Source: an uncultured Spirochaetales bacterium (GTDB taxonomy: Bacteria > Spirochaetota > Spirochaetia > Sphaerochaetales > Sphaerochaetaceae). Taken from it: a stretch of DNA of 64,000 bases. The notes beneath the pieces are model-generated. The model saw only the letters and a program-made list of their open reading frames with translations, had not been told where the DNA came from and made no database searches. The stretch covers positions 79,205 through 143,204 of the forward strand of contig CALXRC010000001.1 of assembly GCA_944390865.1 (NCBI GenBank), written 5' to 3'. Positions 1 to 9,308 of the stretch are shown in pieces; position 1 is the first letter of the stretch, and each line of letters starts with the position of its first letter. The translations under genes and the position numbers were made by a program.

Positions 1-303
1 TGCATTAACGCAGAAAGCCTTCTCGCACAGGACATGCTTGCCATGCTCTAAGGCCGCAATCATGACATCGTGGTGATGAGAATGAGGCGTCGCCACATAG
101 ACAAGATCAACCTCATCATCCGCATAAAGCTCATCATAGCTGCCATAGGCTTTTTCCACGCCGAACCTTGATGCGAACTCCTCTGCCCTTGCCCTGTCGC
201 GCGAGGCCACTGCCTCAAGCTTCATCGTCTGCGGCAGCTTCACCATGACAGAAGCCAGCGTGGATGCAATATTCCCGCAGCCTGCAATTCCTATTCTGAT
301 CAT
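1..303 (-). CDS. Gfo/Idh/MocA-family oxidoreductase, N-terminal part
   Basis: Reading leftward from ATG at 303 gives a Rossmann-fold start (MIRIGIAGCGNIA) and, about 70 codons on, VATPHSHHHDVMIAALEHGK followed by HVLCEK. These are the usual nucleotide-binding and EKP-like motifs of NAD(P)-dependent sugar or inositol dehydrogenases of this family. The frame is open to base 1, so the C-terminal two thirds lie outside the window. The start overlaps the stop of the upstream membrane-protein gene by 4 bases, so the two are probably cotranscribed. The substrate cannot be told from this part. Confidence 0.85.
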   Translation of the reverse strand, partial: MIRIGIAGCGNIASTLASVMVKLPQTMKLEAVASRDRARAEEFASRFGVEKAYGSYDELYADDEVDLVYVATPHSHHHDVMIAALEHGKHVLCEKAFCVNA

Positions 304-1202
304 AATTTCTCCTCCCTTTCCCTTCTCTCTTTCCGCTCTTCTATCTCTTTTGCCCGCAGTGCCTTTTTCTTCTGCCTGCGTTCCTTTGCCTCAAAGGCTT
401 CCTTGTACTTCACAGTAGGTATGAACAGGCGTGCGAAACGCCCTTCTCCCCTGTTCTTGGTATAGAAGAATCCGATGAAGGAAAAGACAACAGCACCGAT
501 GAAGTTGACAAAGAGATCTTTCATAGTGTCAATCAGCCCGATATCGAGATAGCCGCCGAGTCCCAGACTCGTGCCGTCCTGGAAGTAGACTTCCGCGATT
601 CCGTCAATTGTGACGACCCTGTTTGACAGCGTCGGATCAAGCTCGACAGTATGTATCGTGTGTATGATTGTGTCTTTCTGCATGTCTGCTCCGAAAAGCT
701 GGTCTCCAGAGAACTCAAAGAATTCCCAGCAGACAGCGACTGTCATTGAGAAGCAGAAAGCCACAAAGGCCAGGAAAAACGGAGAGAGGGAAAACTTTAT
801 ATTGTCATTTCTGTTGAAGATATCGCACAGGCTGAAGCCGACAGCCGCCGCCAGAAAGCCTGTGATCGTATGCAGCATCGTGTCCCAGAAGGGAACATTG
901 ATATAATAGGCTCTCAGCTCGCCCAGAATCTCAGCCGCATAGATGAACAGAAGGACGATTATCTCCAGCGTGTCAGGAATATCAATATGCCAGTTTGTCT
1001 CAATAAAGGAGGGAACAAGCATCAGCACAAGCGCCAGCACACAGTAGAAGGCGTTCTCCCAGTCATTGTTCAGAATCTGTGCAATCAGAATAAGCACGAC
1101 TGACAGACGCAGCAGGAAATAGACAGCAAAAAGAGCCTTATGCTCCCTGGCTCTGTCTATGAATCGCGTGTTATGGATTTTATTCCTCTTTGCCATAGGC
1201 AT
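300..1202 (-). CDS. Six-helix integral membrane protein, function unknown
   Basis: A 300-residue protein with about six hydrophobic segments, for example near residues 25-45, 52-68, 78-98, 108-126, 138-160 and 232-250. The tail is very charged (Lys/Arg/Glu over the last 30 residues). A segment WDTMLHTITGFLAAAVGF resembles conserved helices of DUF2238/YjdF-type membrane proteins, but I cannot assign it firmly. The loop at about residues 170-215 is soluble. A good ribosome site (AAGGAGG) lies upstream of ATG 1202; an in-frame ATG two codons later is possible. It overlaps the next gene by 4 bases. Confidence 0.6.
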   Translation of the reverse strand: MPMAKRNKIHNTRFIDRAREHKALFAVYFLLRLSVVLILIAQILNNDWENAFYCVLALVLMLVPSFIETNWHIDIPDTLEIIVLLFIYAAEILGELRAYYINVPFWDTMLHTITGFLAAAVGFSLCDIFNRNDNIKFSLSPFFLAFVAFCFSMTVAVCWEFFEFSGDQLFGADMQKDTIIHTIHTVELDPTLSNRVVTIDGIAEVYFQDGTSLGLGGYLDIGLIDTMKDLFVNFIGAVVFSFIGFFYTKNRGEGRFARLFIPTVKYKEAFEAKERRQKKKALRAKEIEERKERREREEKL

Positions 1203-1285
1203 ATACTACAGTTTTTTCCTCCTTAATACAAACTCATTTAACAGTTTGTTCAGCTTGTGCTAATATCCCAGCTGAGGAGATTATT

Positions 1286-2596
1286 ATGGATCTGATCAAC
1301 GGATATAAAAATTTTCTTGACAATGGAAAAACTGAAAGGGAATGCATCTCATCAGCTGTCGCAATGGCTGAGGAGAAAGGATTCAGGAATCTTGACAGCT
1401 GCAGGGAGGCAAAGCCCGGCGACAAAGTCTACATAGTGAACAGCGGGAAGGCTGCAGCCCTCTTCATCATAGGATCAAAGCCTCTTGATGAAGGAATACG
1501 CTTTGTCACTTCCCATGTCGATTCTCCGAGGCTTGACCTGAAAATGAAGCCGGTCTACGAAAAGGAAGGCCTTGTATACTTCAACACCCATTACTATGGA
1601 GGAATCAAGAAGTATCAGTGGGTCACTCATCCTCTGGCAATCCACGGAGTTGTCTGCAGGAAGGACGGCTCAAAGGTGACTGTCGTGCTGGGTGAAGATG
1701 AGATGAGTCCTTCCTTCTGCATTTCAGACATCCTGCCTCACATGGCCCAGGAGCAGATGAAGAAGACTGCAGGCGAATTCATCCCCGGCGAGAACCTTGA
1801 TCTTGTCATCGGACTGAACCTCAATGCAGATGAAAAGGATGCTGGAAAGAAGAAGATTCTGAACATCATAAGAAAGGAATATGAAATAGAGGAAGAGGAC
1901 TTCCTTTCCGCAGAGCTTGAAGTCGTGCCTGCCGGCAGAGCCAGAAGCCTCGGCTTTGACTCTTCAATGGTCATGGCCTATGGACAGGATGACAGGGTGT
2001 GCGCCTACACTTCCCTTCAGGCACTGCTGGATCTTCCTTCTGAGCTGGAAACAACAGCCTGCACACTCCTTGTGGACAAGGAGGAAATCGGTTCTACAGG
2101 CATGTCAGGAATGGACAGCGAGCTGATTGCGAACCTTGTAAGCGAACTCATGGACAAGTGCGGCCAGTACTCGTCTCTCAGCCTGAGACGCTGCCTGAAG
2201 CAGTCAATGATGCTCTCAAGCGATGTCACAGCAGCCTACGACCCGCTCAATGGGGATCTGTATGACAAAGACAACGCATCAATCATGGGCAAAGGAGTCT
2301 CATTTGAGAAATACACAGGAAGCAGAGGAAAAAGCGGCTCCAGCGACGCAAACCCGGAATTCATCGCCTGGCTCAGAAAGACGCTTGATGAAGCGGGTGT
2401 AAGCTACCAGATGAATGAGATGTCCCGTGTCGATGTCGGCGGCGGCGGAACGATTGCAAAGTTCGCGGCACGCTACGGCATGAATGTCATCGACTGCGGA
2501 GTCTGCGTGCTGTCAATGCACAGCCCCTGGGAAATCACTGCCGTCCATGACATTGAAAGCGCATACAGCGCATATTCCGCCTTCTACAAGGCCTGA
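1286..2596 (+). CDS. apeA: M18-family aminopeptidase
   Basis: A 436-residue protein of normal length for M18 (aspartyl aminopeptidase) zinc peptidases, which remove N-terminal residues from peptides in the cytoplasm. Family motifs are visible: TSHVDSPRLDLK near residue 78 (first metal-binding His/Asp), LVDKEEIGSTG near 265 (catalytic Glu pair), and a closing CVLSMHSPWE near 410 (last metal His). The gene stands alone, read away from the membrane protein, and is followed by a strong hairpin terminator. Function is clear at family level; side-chain preference is not visible. Confidence 0.9.
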   Translation: MDLINGYKNFLDNGKTERECISSAVAMAEEKGFRNLDSCREAKPGDKVYIVNSGKAAALFIIGSKPLDEGIRFVTSHVDSPRLDLKMKPVYEKEGLVYFNTHYYGGIKKYQWVTHPLAIHGVVCRKDGSKVTVVLGEDEMSPSFCISDILPHMAQEQMKKTAGEFIPGENLDLVIGLNLNADEKDAGKKKILNIIRKEYEIEEEDFLSAELEVVPAGRARSLGFDSSMVMAYGQDDRVCAYTSLQALLDLPSELETTACTLLVDKEEIGSTGMSGMDSELIANLVSELMDKCGQYSSLSLRRCLKQSMMLSSDVTAAYDPLNGDLYDKDNASIMGKGVSFEKYTGSRGKSGSSDANPEFIAWLRKTLDEAGVSYQMNEMSRVDVGGGGTIAKFAARYGMNVIDCGVCVLSMHSPWEITAVHDIESAYSAYSAFYKA

Positions 2597-2605
2597 AGAA
2601 TGAAA

Positions 2606-2632
2606 GGCCGTCCCTGCTGCGGGACGGTCTCT
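2606..2632. terminator. Bidirectional hairpin terminator between apeA and glnN
   Basis: Stem CCGTCCC (2608-2614) and GGGACGG (2621-2627) with a 6-base loop. It lies between two convergent genes 43 bases apart and has a short T-rich stretch after it on the plus strand, so it probably ends both transcripts. Confidence 0.75.
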
Positions 2633-2639
2633 TTAATCA

Positions 2640-4730
2640 TCATACATAAAACAGCATCTGTCCGTATGTAGGATAAGGCCAGATCTTTTCGTCGACAATC
2701 AGTTCCAGACTGTCGCATACTTCCCTTACGCTCTGCATCTGGGAAATCAGGCTGCGCTGGGAGAAATGGGCCAGCTCGCTGCCCTGATAGGCTGAGGCCT
2801 GATGAACAAGCTCGTCAAGCCGGTCAGTCCTGTCAGCAAGCTCATCAGTCAGGACAGACAGTTTCGAGATGCGCTCCAGAGCGCTTCTGCATTCAAGCTG
2901 AGGAATCACGGCCTTTCTGGAAGCCACGCTGCTGCTCAGCTCTGTCATATACCTGTCAACAGCAGGACGGATCTGCTTGTTGACCATGTCGACAAGAGTC
3001 ACAGCCTCAATATGGACAGTCTTGCTGTACTCCTCATTGAGGATCTCGTAGCGCGCATGCATCTCAACAGAGTTGAAGATCTTGAAAGATCCGAAAAGAT
3101 CAATGTTCTTCTGAAGAAGGAAAGTGTCATAGGCATCAGGAGAACTCTGAAGGTTCAGCAGTCCCCTCTTCTCTGCTTCCCTGATCCATTCAGGCGCATA
3201 GTTGTTCCCGTTGAAGACAATCCTGCGGTGCTCCTTGTATGTCCTTCTCACCAGCTCCTGAACAGCAAGGTTGAAATCCTTTGCGCCCTCAAGCTCATTA
3301 TAGAAATCTCTCAGGGAAGCCGCGACGATTGTGTTAAGAGTCGTGTTCGGATCAGCGACAGAGAACGAGGAACCCAGCATCCTGAACTCAAACTTGTTTC
3401 CTGTGAAGGCGAACGGGCTTGTCCTGTTGCGGTCAGTCGTGTCTTTCGGCACGGGAGGAAGAACGTGCACGCCGAGCTGCATCTGCATCTTGCCCCTTCC
3501 GGCAACAGGGCTGCCGCTTGCCAGTGCTTCCAGAATCTCAGTCAGCTCATCGCCAAGGAACATTGAGATGATGGCAGGCGGCGCCTCAAAGCCTCCAAGG
3601 CGATGATCATTGCCTGCAGAGGCAACGGAAATGCGCAGCAGGTCCTGGTACTCGTCAACCGCTTTAATGACCGCAACAAGGAAAAGCAGGAACTGGGCAT
3701 TGTCCTGAGGACTCTCTCCCGGCTCAAGCAGGTTGATCCCCGTATCTGATTTCAGCGACCAGTTGTTGTGTTTTCCAGAACCGTTGAAGCCTGCAAAGGG
3801 CTTCTCATGCAGCAGACAGGCAAAGCCATGCTTTTCTGCCACTTTCTTCATCAGCTCCATTGTCAGCTGGTTCTGGTCAACGGCGACATTGGTCGTCGTG
3901 AAGACAGGAGCAAGCTCATGCTGGCAGGGGGCGACTTCATTGTGGCTGGTCTTGGCGTAGATTCCAAGCTTCCACAGCTGCCTGTCCAGATCTTTCATGT
4001 AGGCAGAAACGCGCGTTCTCAATGCACCGAAGTAATGATCCTCAAGTTCCTGCCCCTTTGGACTTCTCGCTCCGATAAGCGTGCGTCCTGTGTATATGAG
4101 ATCCTTTCTCCTCTCATAGTCTTTCTTGTCAATCAGGAAGTATTCCTGCTCGGCGCCGACAGTGGTTATCACGCGCTTTACGTCAGTCTTGCCGAAAAGA
4201 TGCAGGATCTTGACAGCTTCCTCGCTCAGGGCCTCCATGCTTCTCAGCAGCGGAGTCTTCTTGTCCAGAACCTCACCGGAAAAAGAACAGAAGGCGGTAG
4301 GAATGCACAGTGTCTCATCCTTGATGAAGGCATAGCTTGTCGGATCCCAGGCTGTATAGCCGCGGGCCTCAAACGTGGCCCTTATCCCGCCGGAAGGGAA
4401 ACTTGAAGCATCGGGCTCACCCTTGATCAGCTCTTTGCCGCTGAACTCCATGATGACCCTGCCGCCGCCGGCAGGGTTGATGAAGGCCTCATGCTTTTCC
4501 GCAGTGATGCCTGTCATGGGCTGGAACCAGTGGGTATAATGTGTGGCTCCATTCTCAAGAGCCCAGGTCTTCATCGCATGGGCCACCCCGTTTGCAATGT
4601 TGATATCAAGATCCTTGCCCTCTGCAATAGTCTTCTTGAGCTGACGGTAAATATCCTTTGGCAGACGAAGCCTCATCTCCTCATCGTTAAACACCATGCA
4701 GCCGAAGTAAGCACTCACATCTTCACTCAT
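2640..4730 (-). CDS. glnN: Glutamine synthetase type III
   Basis: A 696-residue protein, the size of GSIII enzymes (about 700-730), which make glutamine from glutamate, ammonia and ATP and are much longer than GSI. It has the GSIII N-terminal segment (FPSGGIRATFEARGYTAWDP), the ammonia/glutamate site region (FAGFNGSGKHNNWS) and the ATP site region before FEFRMLGSS. The C-terminal 200 residues form the helical GSIII-specific region. It stands alone, opposite to the efflux operon, with 284 bases upstream holding its promoter. No PII or GlnR-type gene is seen nearby. Confidence 0.93.
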   Translation of the reverse strand: MSEDVSAYFGCMVFNDEEMRLRLPKDIYRQLKKTIAEGKDLDINIANGVAHAMKTWALENGATHYTHWFQPMTGITAEKHEAFINPAGGGRVIMEFSGKELIKGEPDASSFPSGGIRATFEARGYTAWDPTSYAFIKDETLCIPTAFCSFSGEVLDKKTPLLRSMEALSEEAVKILHLFGKTDVKRVITTVGAEQEYFLIDKKDYERRKDLIYTGRTLIGARSPKGQELEDHYFGALRTRVSAYMKDLDRQLWKLGIYAKTSHNEVAPCQHELAPVFTTTNVAVDQNQLTMELMKKVAEKHGFACLLHEKPFAGFNGSGKHNNWSLKSDTGINLLEPGESPQDNAQFLLFLVAVIKAVDEYQDLLRISVASAGNDHRLGGFEAPPAIISMFLGDELTEILEALASGSPVAGRGKMQMQLGVHVLPPVPKDTTDRNRTSPFAFTGNKFEFRMLGSSFSVADPNTTLNTIVAASLRDFYNELEGAKDFNLAVQELVRRTYKEHRRIVFNGNNYAPEWIREAEKRGLLNLQSSPDAYDTFLLQKNIDLFGSFKIFNSVEMHARYEILNEEYSKTVHIEAVTLVDMVNKQIRPAVDRYMTELSSSVASRKAVIPQLECRSALERISKLSVLTDELADRTDRLDELVHQASAYQGSELAHFSQRSLISQMQSVREVCDSLELIVDEKIWPYPTYGQMLFYV

Positions 4731-5014
4731 AAGCCCTCCTGATGAATGACAGAGAGAACTTTAGCAAAACATTGCAGAATATGGAATAATACAGGGCAAG
4801 AGACCAGAATGAAACGCAGCTGAGGCATCAGATGGAACTAATTGTTTCCAGACAAAGGAAATGAACGGAGGCAAAGGCGAAAACGAACAAAAGGCAGCCG
4901 CATTGCTGTCTATCTCAAAATCAGACATATCTGTCATTTTTTGTCTGATTTTAGTCAAATGTCGTCAGACTTTGCCATATTCTTTGCGCTTCCAGCTTTA
5001 TTATACTTTGCCAT
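4731..5014. promoter_or_regulatory. Divergent promoter region with repeated TCAGAC half-sites
   Basis: Non-coding stretch between glnN and the efflux operon. TCAGACA (4921-4927) and TGTCTGA (4942-4948) form an inverted repeat, and TCAGAC recurs at 4965-4970, which looks like a regulator site. A TATACT box (5002-5007) lies only 8 bases before the ATG at 5015, and no ribosome-binding site is visible, so the efflux mRNA may be leaderless or start elsewhere. The short direct repeat CTTTGCCATAT flanks this box. The regulator is unknown. Confidence 0.45.
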
Positions 5015-6076
5015 ATGACTGAAAAACGCAGATCTTTAATAAAACGTGCTTTGAAATATCTTGTATTCATTATCCTCATCGCTGCAGCTGCAGCCGGTCT
5101 GAAACTCTTTTTTGATTCCAGAACCGTGACCACCTACACTGCTCCGCTGAGCAGTGTTGCAGTGATCCGGGCGGAGGAGAGAGACCTTGCCGCCTCGGCA
5201 AGTTTCTCCGGCTATATTGAATCGCAGGCGATGATCCCTGTCATTCCCTTTGTGCAGGGAACAATCACCTCCTTTGACATTGAGGCCGGCGATGCCGTGC
5301 AGAAGGATCAGGTCATAGCCCAGATCGACAAAGAACCTTACCTGCTGCAGGAAGCCCAGGCACAGGCGGCCGCAAGCACATACCAGAGTTCGTACGACAG
5401 ACTGGTTCAGTTGCAGCAGGTGCAGGCCGCAACTCAGCAGGATGCTGACACCATGCGCGGCCAGCTGGATGCGGCTAATGCGCAGCTTGAGCTGGCGCAG
5501 CTCCAGCTTTCATACACTGATGTGAAGGCGCCTGCCTCAGGCACTGTCATCATGACAAATCAGACAGCCGGAGACATTGCAAACAGCCAGACCCCGCTGG
5601 CAGTCATTGCGGATACAGACAATCTCGTGATGAACATACGGGTTCCTGAGCGTTACTACCAGATTTTCAGGAAACATGAAGATGAACTTGAAATAAGGGT
5701 GTACAGCAGTGATGCAGGAGCTGAGACAACGGCACAGCTTGTCTCAATCGCTCCGTATATTGACCCCGCATCAAAGTCCTTCGTGATGAAAGTGCGTCTG
5801 GATGATCCGGCTCCCTTCACCATCGGAATGTATGTCAGGGCCGAGGTAGTCTACCAGCATTACAGCAGCGTAATGGCGCTGCCTGAGCGCGTGATGAAGT
5901 CCGACGGCTCAATCTACTATGTGGAGGACAGCACAGCCCGCTACATCGCTCCCGCGGACAGAATCCATGCAGACGGCTGGTTCATAGCACCTGAGGGATT
6001 TGAAAACAGGCTCTTCGTCATTGAAGGACAGAATTCCATTCTGGACGGAGAGAGCGTCGTGATCAGGGAGAATTAA
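5015..6076 (+). CDS. RND efflux membrane-fusion (adaptor) protein
   Basis: A 353-residue HlyD/AcrA-type adaptor. One N-terminal membrane anchor (residues 15-28) is followed by a biotinyl-lipoyl-like half (IPFVQGTITSFDIEAGD), a Gln/Ala-rich coiled-coil hairpin (about 110-160), the second lipoyl half (TDVKAPASGTVI) and beta-barrel domains. It bridges inner-membrane pump and outer-membrane channel. It is the first gene of a three-gene operon, with the pump gene starting one base after its stop. Its start lacks a recognisable ribosome site. Family is clear; the exported compound is not. Confidence 0.88.
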   Translation: MTEKRRSLIKRALKYLVFIILIAAAAAGLKLFFDSRTVTTYTAPLSSVAVIRAEERDLAASASFSGYIESQAMIPVIPFVQGTITSFDIEAGDAVQKDQVIAQIDKEPYLLQEAQAQAAASTYQSSYDRLVQLQQVQAATQQDADTMRGQLDAANAQLELAQLQLSYTDVKAPASGTVIMTNQTAGDIANSQTPLAVIADTDNLVMNIRVPERYYQIFRKHEDELEIRVYSSDAGAETTAQLVSIAPYIDPASKSFVMKVRLDDPAPFTIGMYVRAEVVYQHYSSVMALPERVMKSDGSIYYVEDSTARYIAPADRIHADGWFIAPEGFENRLFVIEGQNSILDGESVVIREN

Positions 6077-6077
6077 A

Positions 6078-9000
6078 GTGAAAAGCGCACGTATCGCAGT
6101 AAGACATCCTGTCTATATCACGATGATTCTCATCGCCCTGATCCTTTTCGGCCTGCTTTCTCTGGGAAGCATGAACATCGAATTTGTCAGCGGCGTCAAC
6201 ATGCCTCAGATCATTGTCTACGCAGTCTATCCCGGAGCCAGCGCAGAGCAGGTTGAGAGCGATGTCATCGACATACTGGAGGAGAACTTCGCAACGCTTC
6301 CCAATTTCAGCTCCATGACGAGCAATGCCTACTCAAGCGTAGGCGTTGTCCAGGTTTCATTTGCAGATGGAGTTGATGCCTATGACATGCTGGATGAAGT
6401 GCGGAACAGAATAAATGAGATGTCTGACGATCTTCCCAGCAGCCTGCAGGGTGATCCCATTGCGCTTGTAGGCGGCACAGACATGCTGCCGATCTTCACC
6501 TTCTCCGTTGAGGGAGGCAGCGATCTGGCCGGCACCACAGCCTATGTGAATGACACCCTTGTTCCGCTCATCACACAGATTGAAGGTGTCAGCAGCGTCA
6601 GCGTCACAGGAGGCAGCGAAAGAGAAGTCGTGATCACGCTGGACACAGACCAGCTGGCAGCAAAGAACATCAGTCCGCTGGCAGTCTATCAGGTGCTGGG
6701 CTACTCGAACACAAACATCCCGCTGGACATGACAACCTACGAAGGAAAGAACTCTTCTCTGCGCTTTGATGCCCAGTACAAGAGTCTGGATGAGATCAGG
6801 AACCTGACAGTAGGAGCCTCAGCCGACGGACAGGTGATCAGGCTCGGGGATGTCGCGGCAGTTGAGCTTGCCGCCAGAGAGCCGGACACAGTTGTCAAGA
6901 ATGATGGAAAGAGCATTGTGCTCGTGGATGTCAGCAAGCGGAGCGACGGCAACACAATGACGATCACGTCAACAGTAAAGGACATCCTGGCAGAACAGGA
7001 AGCCCTGATGAACGGAGCTGTCCACTTCAACACAATCGGAGACGACTCGAGGACAATCAGCGCTTCCCTGTCAACAGTAATCAACTCAGGCATCATGGGA
7101 GTTATTGTTGCTGTTCTTGTCATCTTCCTCATACTCGGCAACATACAGGCAACGCTGACAATCGCAATTTCAATGCCGCTTTCCATCTTCTTCACTTTCA
7201 TAGCAATGAAGGTCAGCGGCATCACAATAAGCCTGATGAGCATTTCAGGCCTGGTCGTTGCCCTGGGAGCAATAGTTGACGGCTCGATCGTCATGCTCGA
7301 ACAGATATACAAGCACTGGCAGACAAAGCAGGACGGACGTTTCCTGTACACAGTCAACCAGAGCATATTCAAGGGTGCTGACGAAGTCGGAGTCTCCATT
7401 CTGGGCTCCGCAGTCACGACAATCATCGTCTTTATCCCTATCCTCTTCGTCGGCGGTCTGGGCGGCCAGATCATGCATGATGTCGCACTGACCTTCATGT
7501 ATGCCCTCACCGCTTCCTGCATTGTTGCGCTTGTAATCATTCCATACCTGCTGAAGAAGCTTCTGAAGGAAGAAGACAGAAAGATCACTGACAATGTGAT
7601 CACCAGGACGATGGATAAAATCACAGCGGTATACGGCAGGGGCGTCAGCTGGGTTCTGAAGAACAGAAAATTCGTCATTGCGATCTCAATTGCAGTGCTT
7701 GTCCTTACAGTCTGGGCCGTAATGCAGCTCGGCGTGGCTTTCATTCCATCCACAGACAACAGCGAGTTCTATGTGAACCTCTACTTCCCTTCCAGCAATA
7801 CAATGGAAGAGACAGAAGCCAGGCTGGATGAGGCCGAAGCTTACATCAGGCAGGTCATTCCGGAACTGCAGACAGTCGTCACCACAACAGGCCAGACAAG
7901 CGGACTGAGCTTCAATTCAAGTTCATCCAACGGTTCTATCCGCGTGATTCTGCCTCCTGTCAGCGAAAGGTCTGAGGACAGGGATGTCCACACTCTGATG
8001 AATGAGACAAAGAGAGTGCTTGATGAGAACATGACAGACTGCGAGGTTGAAGTCCTCAACGGCGGCTTTGACAACCTGGTAAGCTATGTCACCGGCGGCG
8101 GAGGCTACGGAATTACGCTTGAGGGCGAGGATCTTTCTGCAGTCTATGCAGAAGCAGAGAGGATCAAGAACTATCTGCTTACGGATCCGGAGGTCCTCTC
8201 TGTGGCCATGGATTCCTCATATGACTCATATTCAGCCGTCATTCAGGCAAGCAATGACCTGCTCTCCTCTGCAGGCCTGACAGGATATGAGGCCGGCACA
8301 ACGACTGCAATCCTGTTCAACGGAATGGACAGCGGCATATTCACAGATCCTGCAACAGGAGAACGCTATGATATCAGGCTTGAAAGCGACCTGATGGGCA
8401 GTGAAATGACTCAGGACGTGCTGAACAACCTCTTTGTGACGACACAGACAGGCAGCACAATCAGCTATGCCTCCCTGTCTGATCTCGTGGTTGAGAACAC
8501 GATCAGCCAGATAAACCATACAGACAGGGCCAGCACGATCAGTCTGAATGCCGCCATCACTGAAGAGGATTCTTCAAGAATCAGGAACAGGCTCTATGAT
8601 TACCTTGACCAGTATCCGCTGGCAGACGGCGTAACAATGCAGGCTGGAGGCGTCAGTTCCCTTATTCAGGACATCATGTGGCCTATCATAGGTGCGATGC
8701 TGATCGGCTTCTTCCTCGTATTTGCAGTCATGGTCTTCCAGTTTGAGCGCTTTGATCAGCCTATCATCGTCATGCTCACCATTCCGTTCTGCTTTATCGG
8801 AATCGCAATAGGACTGCTTGCCTTCGGCTCCACGCTGAATCTGCTCTCAATGCTCGGAGTCATCACTCTGGGAGGCACTGCCGTCAACAACGGAATCATC
8901 CTGTTCGACTATACGAACATGACAATGAAGCGCAAGAGGACCGCGGCTGTTCAGAATGCAGGCATCACGGTTGACGAGGATACAGTCCTGACAGGCCGTC

Positions 9001-9308
9001 TTGACTACGAGAGCGAGAGGAACATTCTGAGAGACTCTATCGTGGAATCTGCAATGAACAGGCTCAAGTCAATTCTCATGACAACACTCACGACAATGAT
9101 GGGCGTCGTTCCTATGGCTGTCGCTTCAGGAGAAGGCAGCGAAATATATGCATCAATCGGACAGGCAATCGCAGGAGGCCTTTTCGCAACCACAGTCATA
9201 TCACTCTTTGTGCTGCCCGTCATTTACTACACTCTTGAACGCAGAAAGATCAGGAAGGCATACAACAAGAACAGAAAGAGTGTCAAAGCAATGGAGGTAA
9301 AAGCATGA
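6078..9308 (+). CDS. RND-family multidrug/solute efflux pump subunit
   Basis: A 1076-residue AcrB-like inner-membrane pump driven by the proton gradient. Visible are the N-terminal helix (YITMILIALILFGLLSLGSM), two large periplasmic loops and two blocks of transmembrane helices (about 335-500 and 850-1055), including GALVDGSIV-like ALGAIVDGSIVMLEQ (proton-relay helix region) and the second-half equivalent. GTG start at 6078. It overlaps the TolC gene by 4 bases (ATGA), so translation is coupled. Length and order match complete tripartite pumps. Confidence 0.92.
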   Translation: MKSARIAVRHPVYITMILIALILFGLLSLGSMNIEFVSGVNMPQIIVYAVYPGASAEQVESDVIDILEENFATLPNFSSMTSNAYSSVGVVQVSFADGVDAYDMLDEVRNRINEMSDDLPSSLQGDPIALVGGTDMLPIFTFSVEGGSDLAGTTAYVNDTLVPLITQIEGVSSVSVTGGSEREVVITLDTDQLAAKNISPLAVYQVLGYSNTNIPLDMTTYEGKNSSLRFDAQYKSLDEIRNLTVGASADGQVIRLGDVAAVELAAREPDTVVKNDGKSIVLVDVSKRSDGNTMTITSTVKDILAEQEALMNGAVHFNTIGDDSRTISASLSTVINSGIMGVIVAVLVIFLILGNIQATLTIAISMPLSIFFTFIAMKVSGITISLMSISGLVVALGAIVDGSIVMLEQIYKHWQTKQDGRFLYTVNQSIFKGADEVGVSILGSAVTTIIVFIPILFVGGLGGQIMHDVALTFMYALTASCIVALVIIPYLLKKLLKEEDRKITDNVITRTMDKITAVYGRGVSWVLKNRKFVIAISIAVLVLTVWAVMQLGVAFIPSTDNSEFYVNLYFPSSNTMEETEARLDEAEAYIRQVIPELQTVVTTTGQTSGLSFNSSSSNGSIRVILPPVSERSEDRDVHTLMNETKRVLDENMTDCEVEVLNGGFDNLVSYVTGGGGYGITLEGEDLSAVYAEAERIKNYLLTDPEVLSVAMDSSYDSYSAVIQASNDLLSSAGLTGYEAGTTTAILFNGMDSGIFTDPATGERYDIRLESDLMGSEMTQDVLNNLFVTTQTGSTISYASLSDLVVENTISQINHTDRASTISLNAAITEEDSSRIRNRLYDYLDQYPLADGVTMQAGGVSSLIQDIMWPIIGAMLIGFFLVFAVMVFQFERFDQPIIVMLTIPFCFIGIAIGLLAFGSTLNLLSMLGVITLGGTAVNNGIILFDYTNMTMKRKRTAAVQNAGITVDEDTVLTGRLDYESERNILRDSIVESAMNRLKSILMTTLTTMMGVVPMAVASGEGSEIYASIGQAIAGGLFATTVISLFVLPVIYYTLERRKIRKAYNKNRKSVKAMEVKA

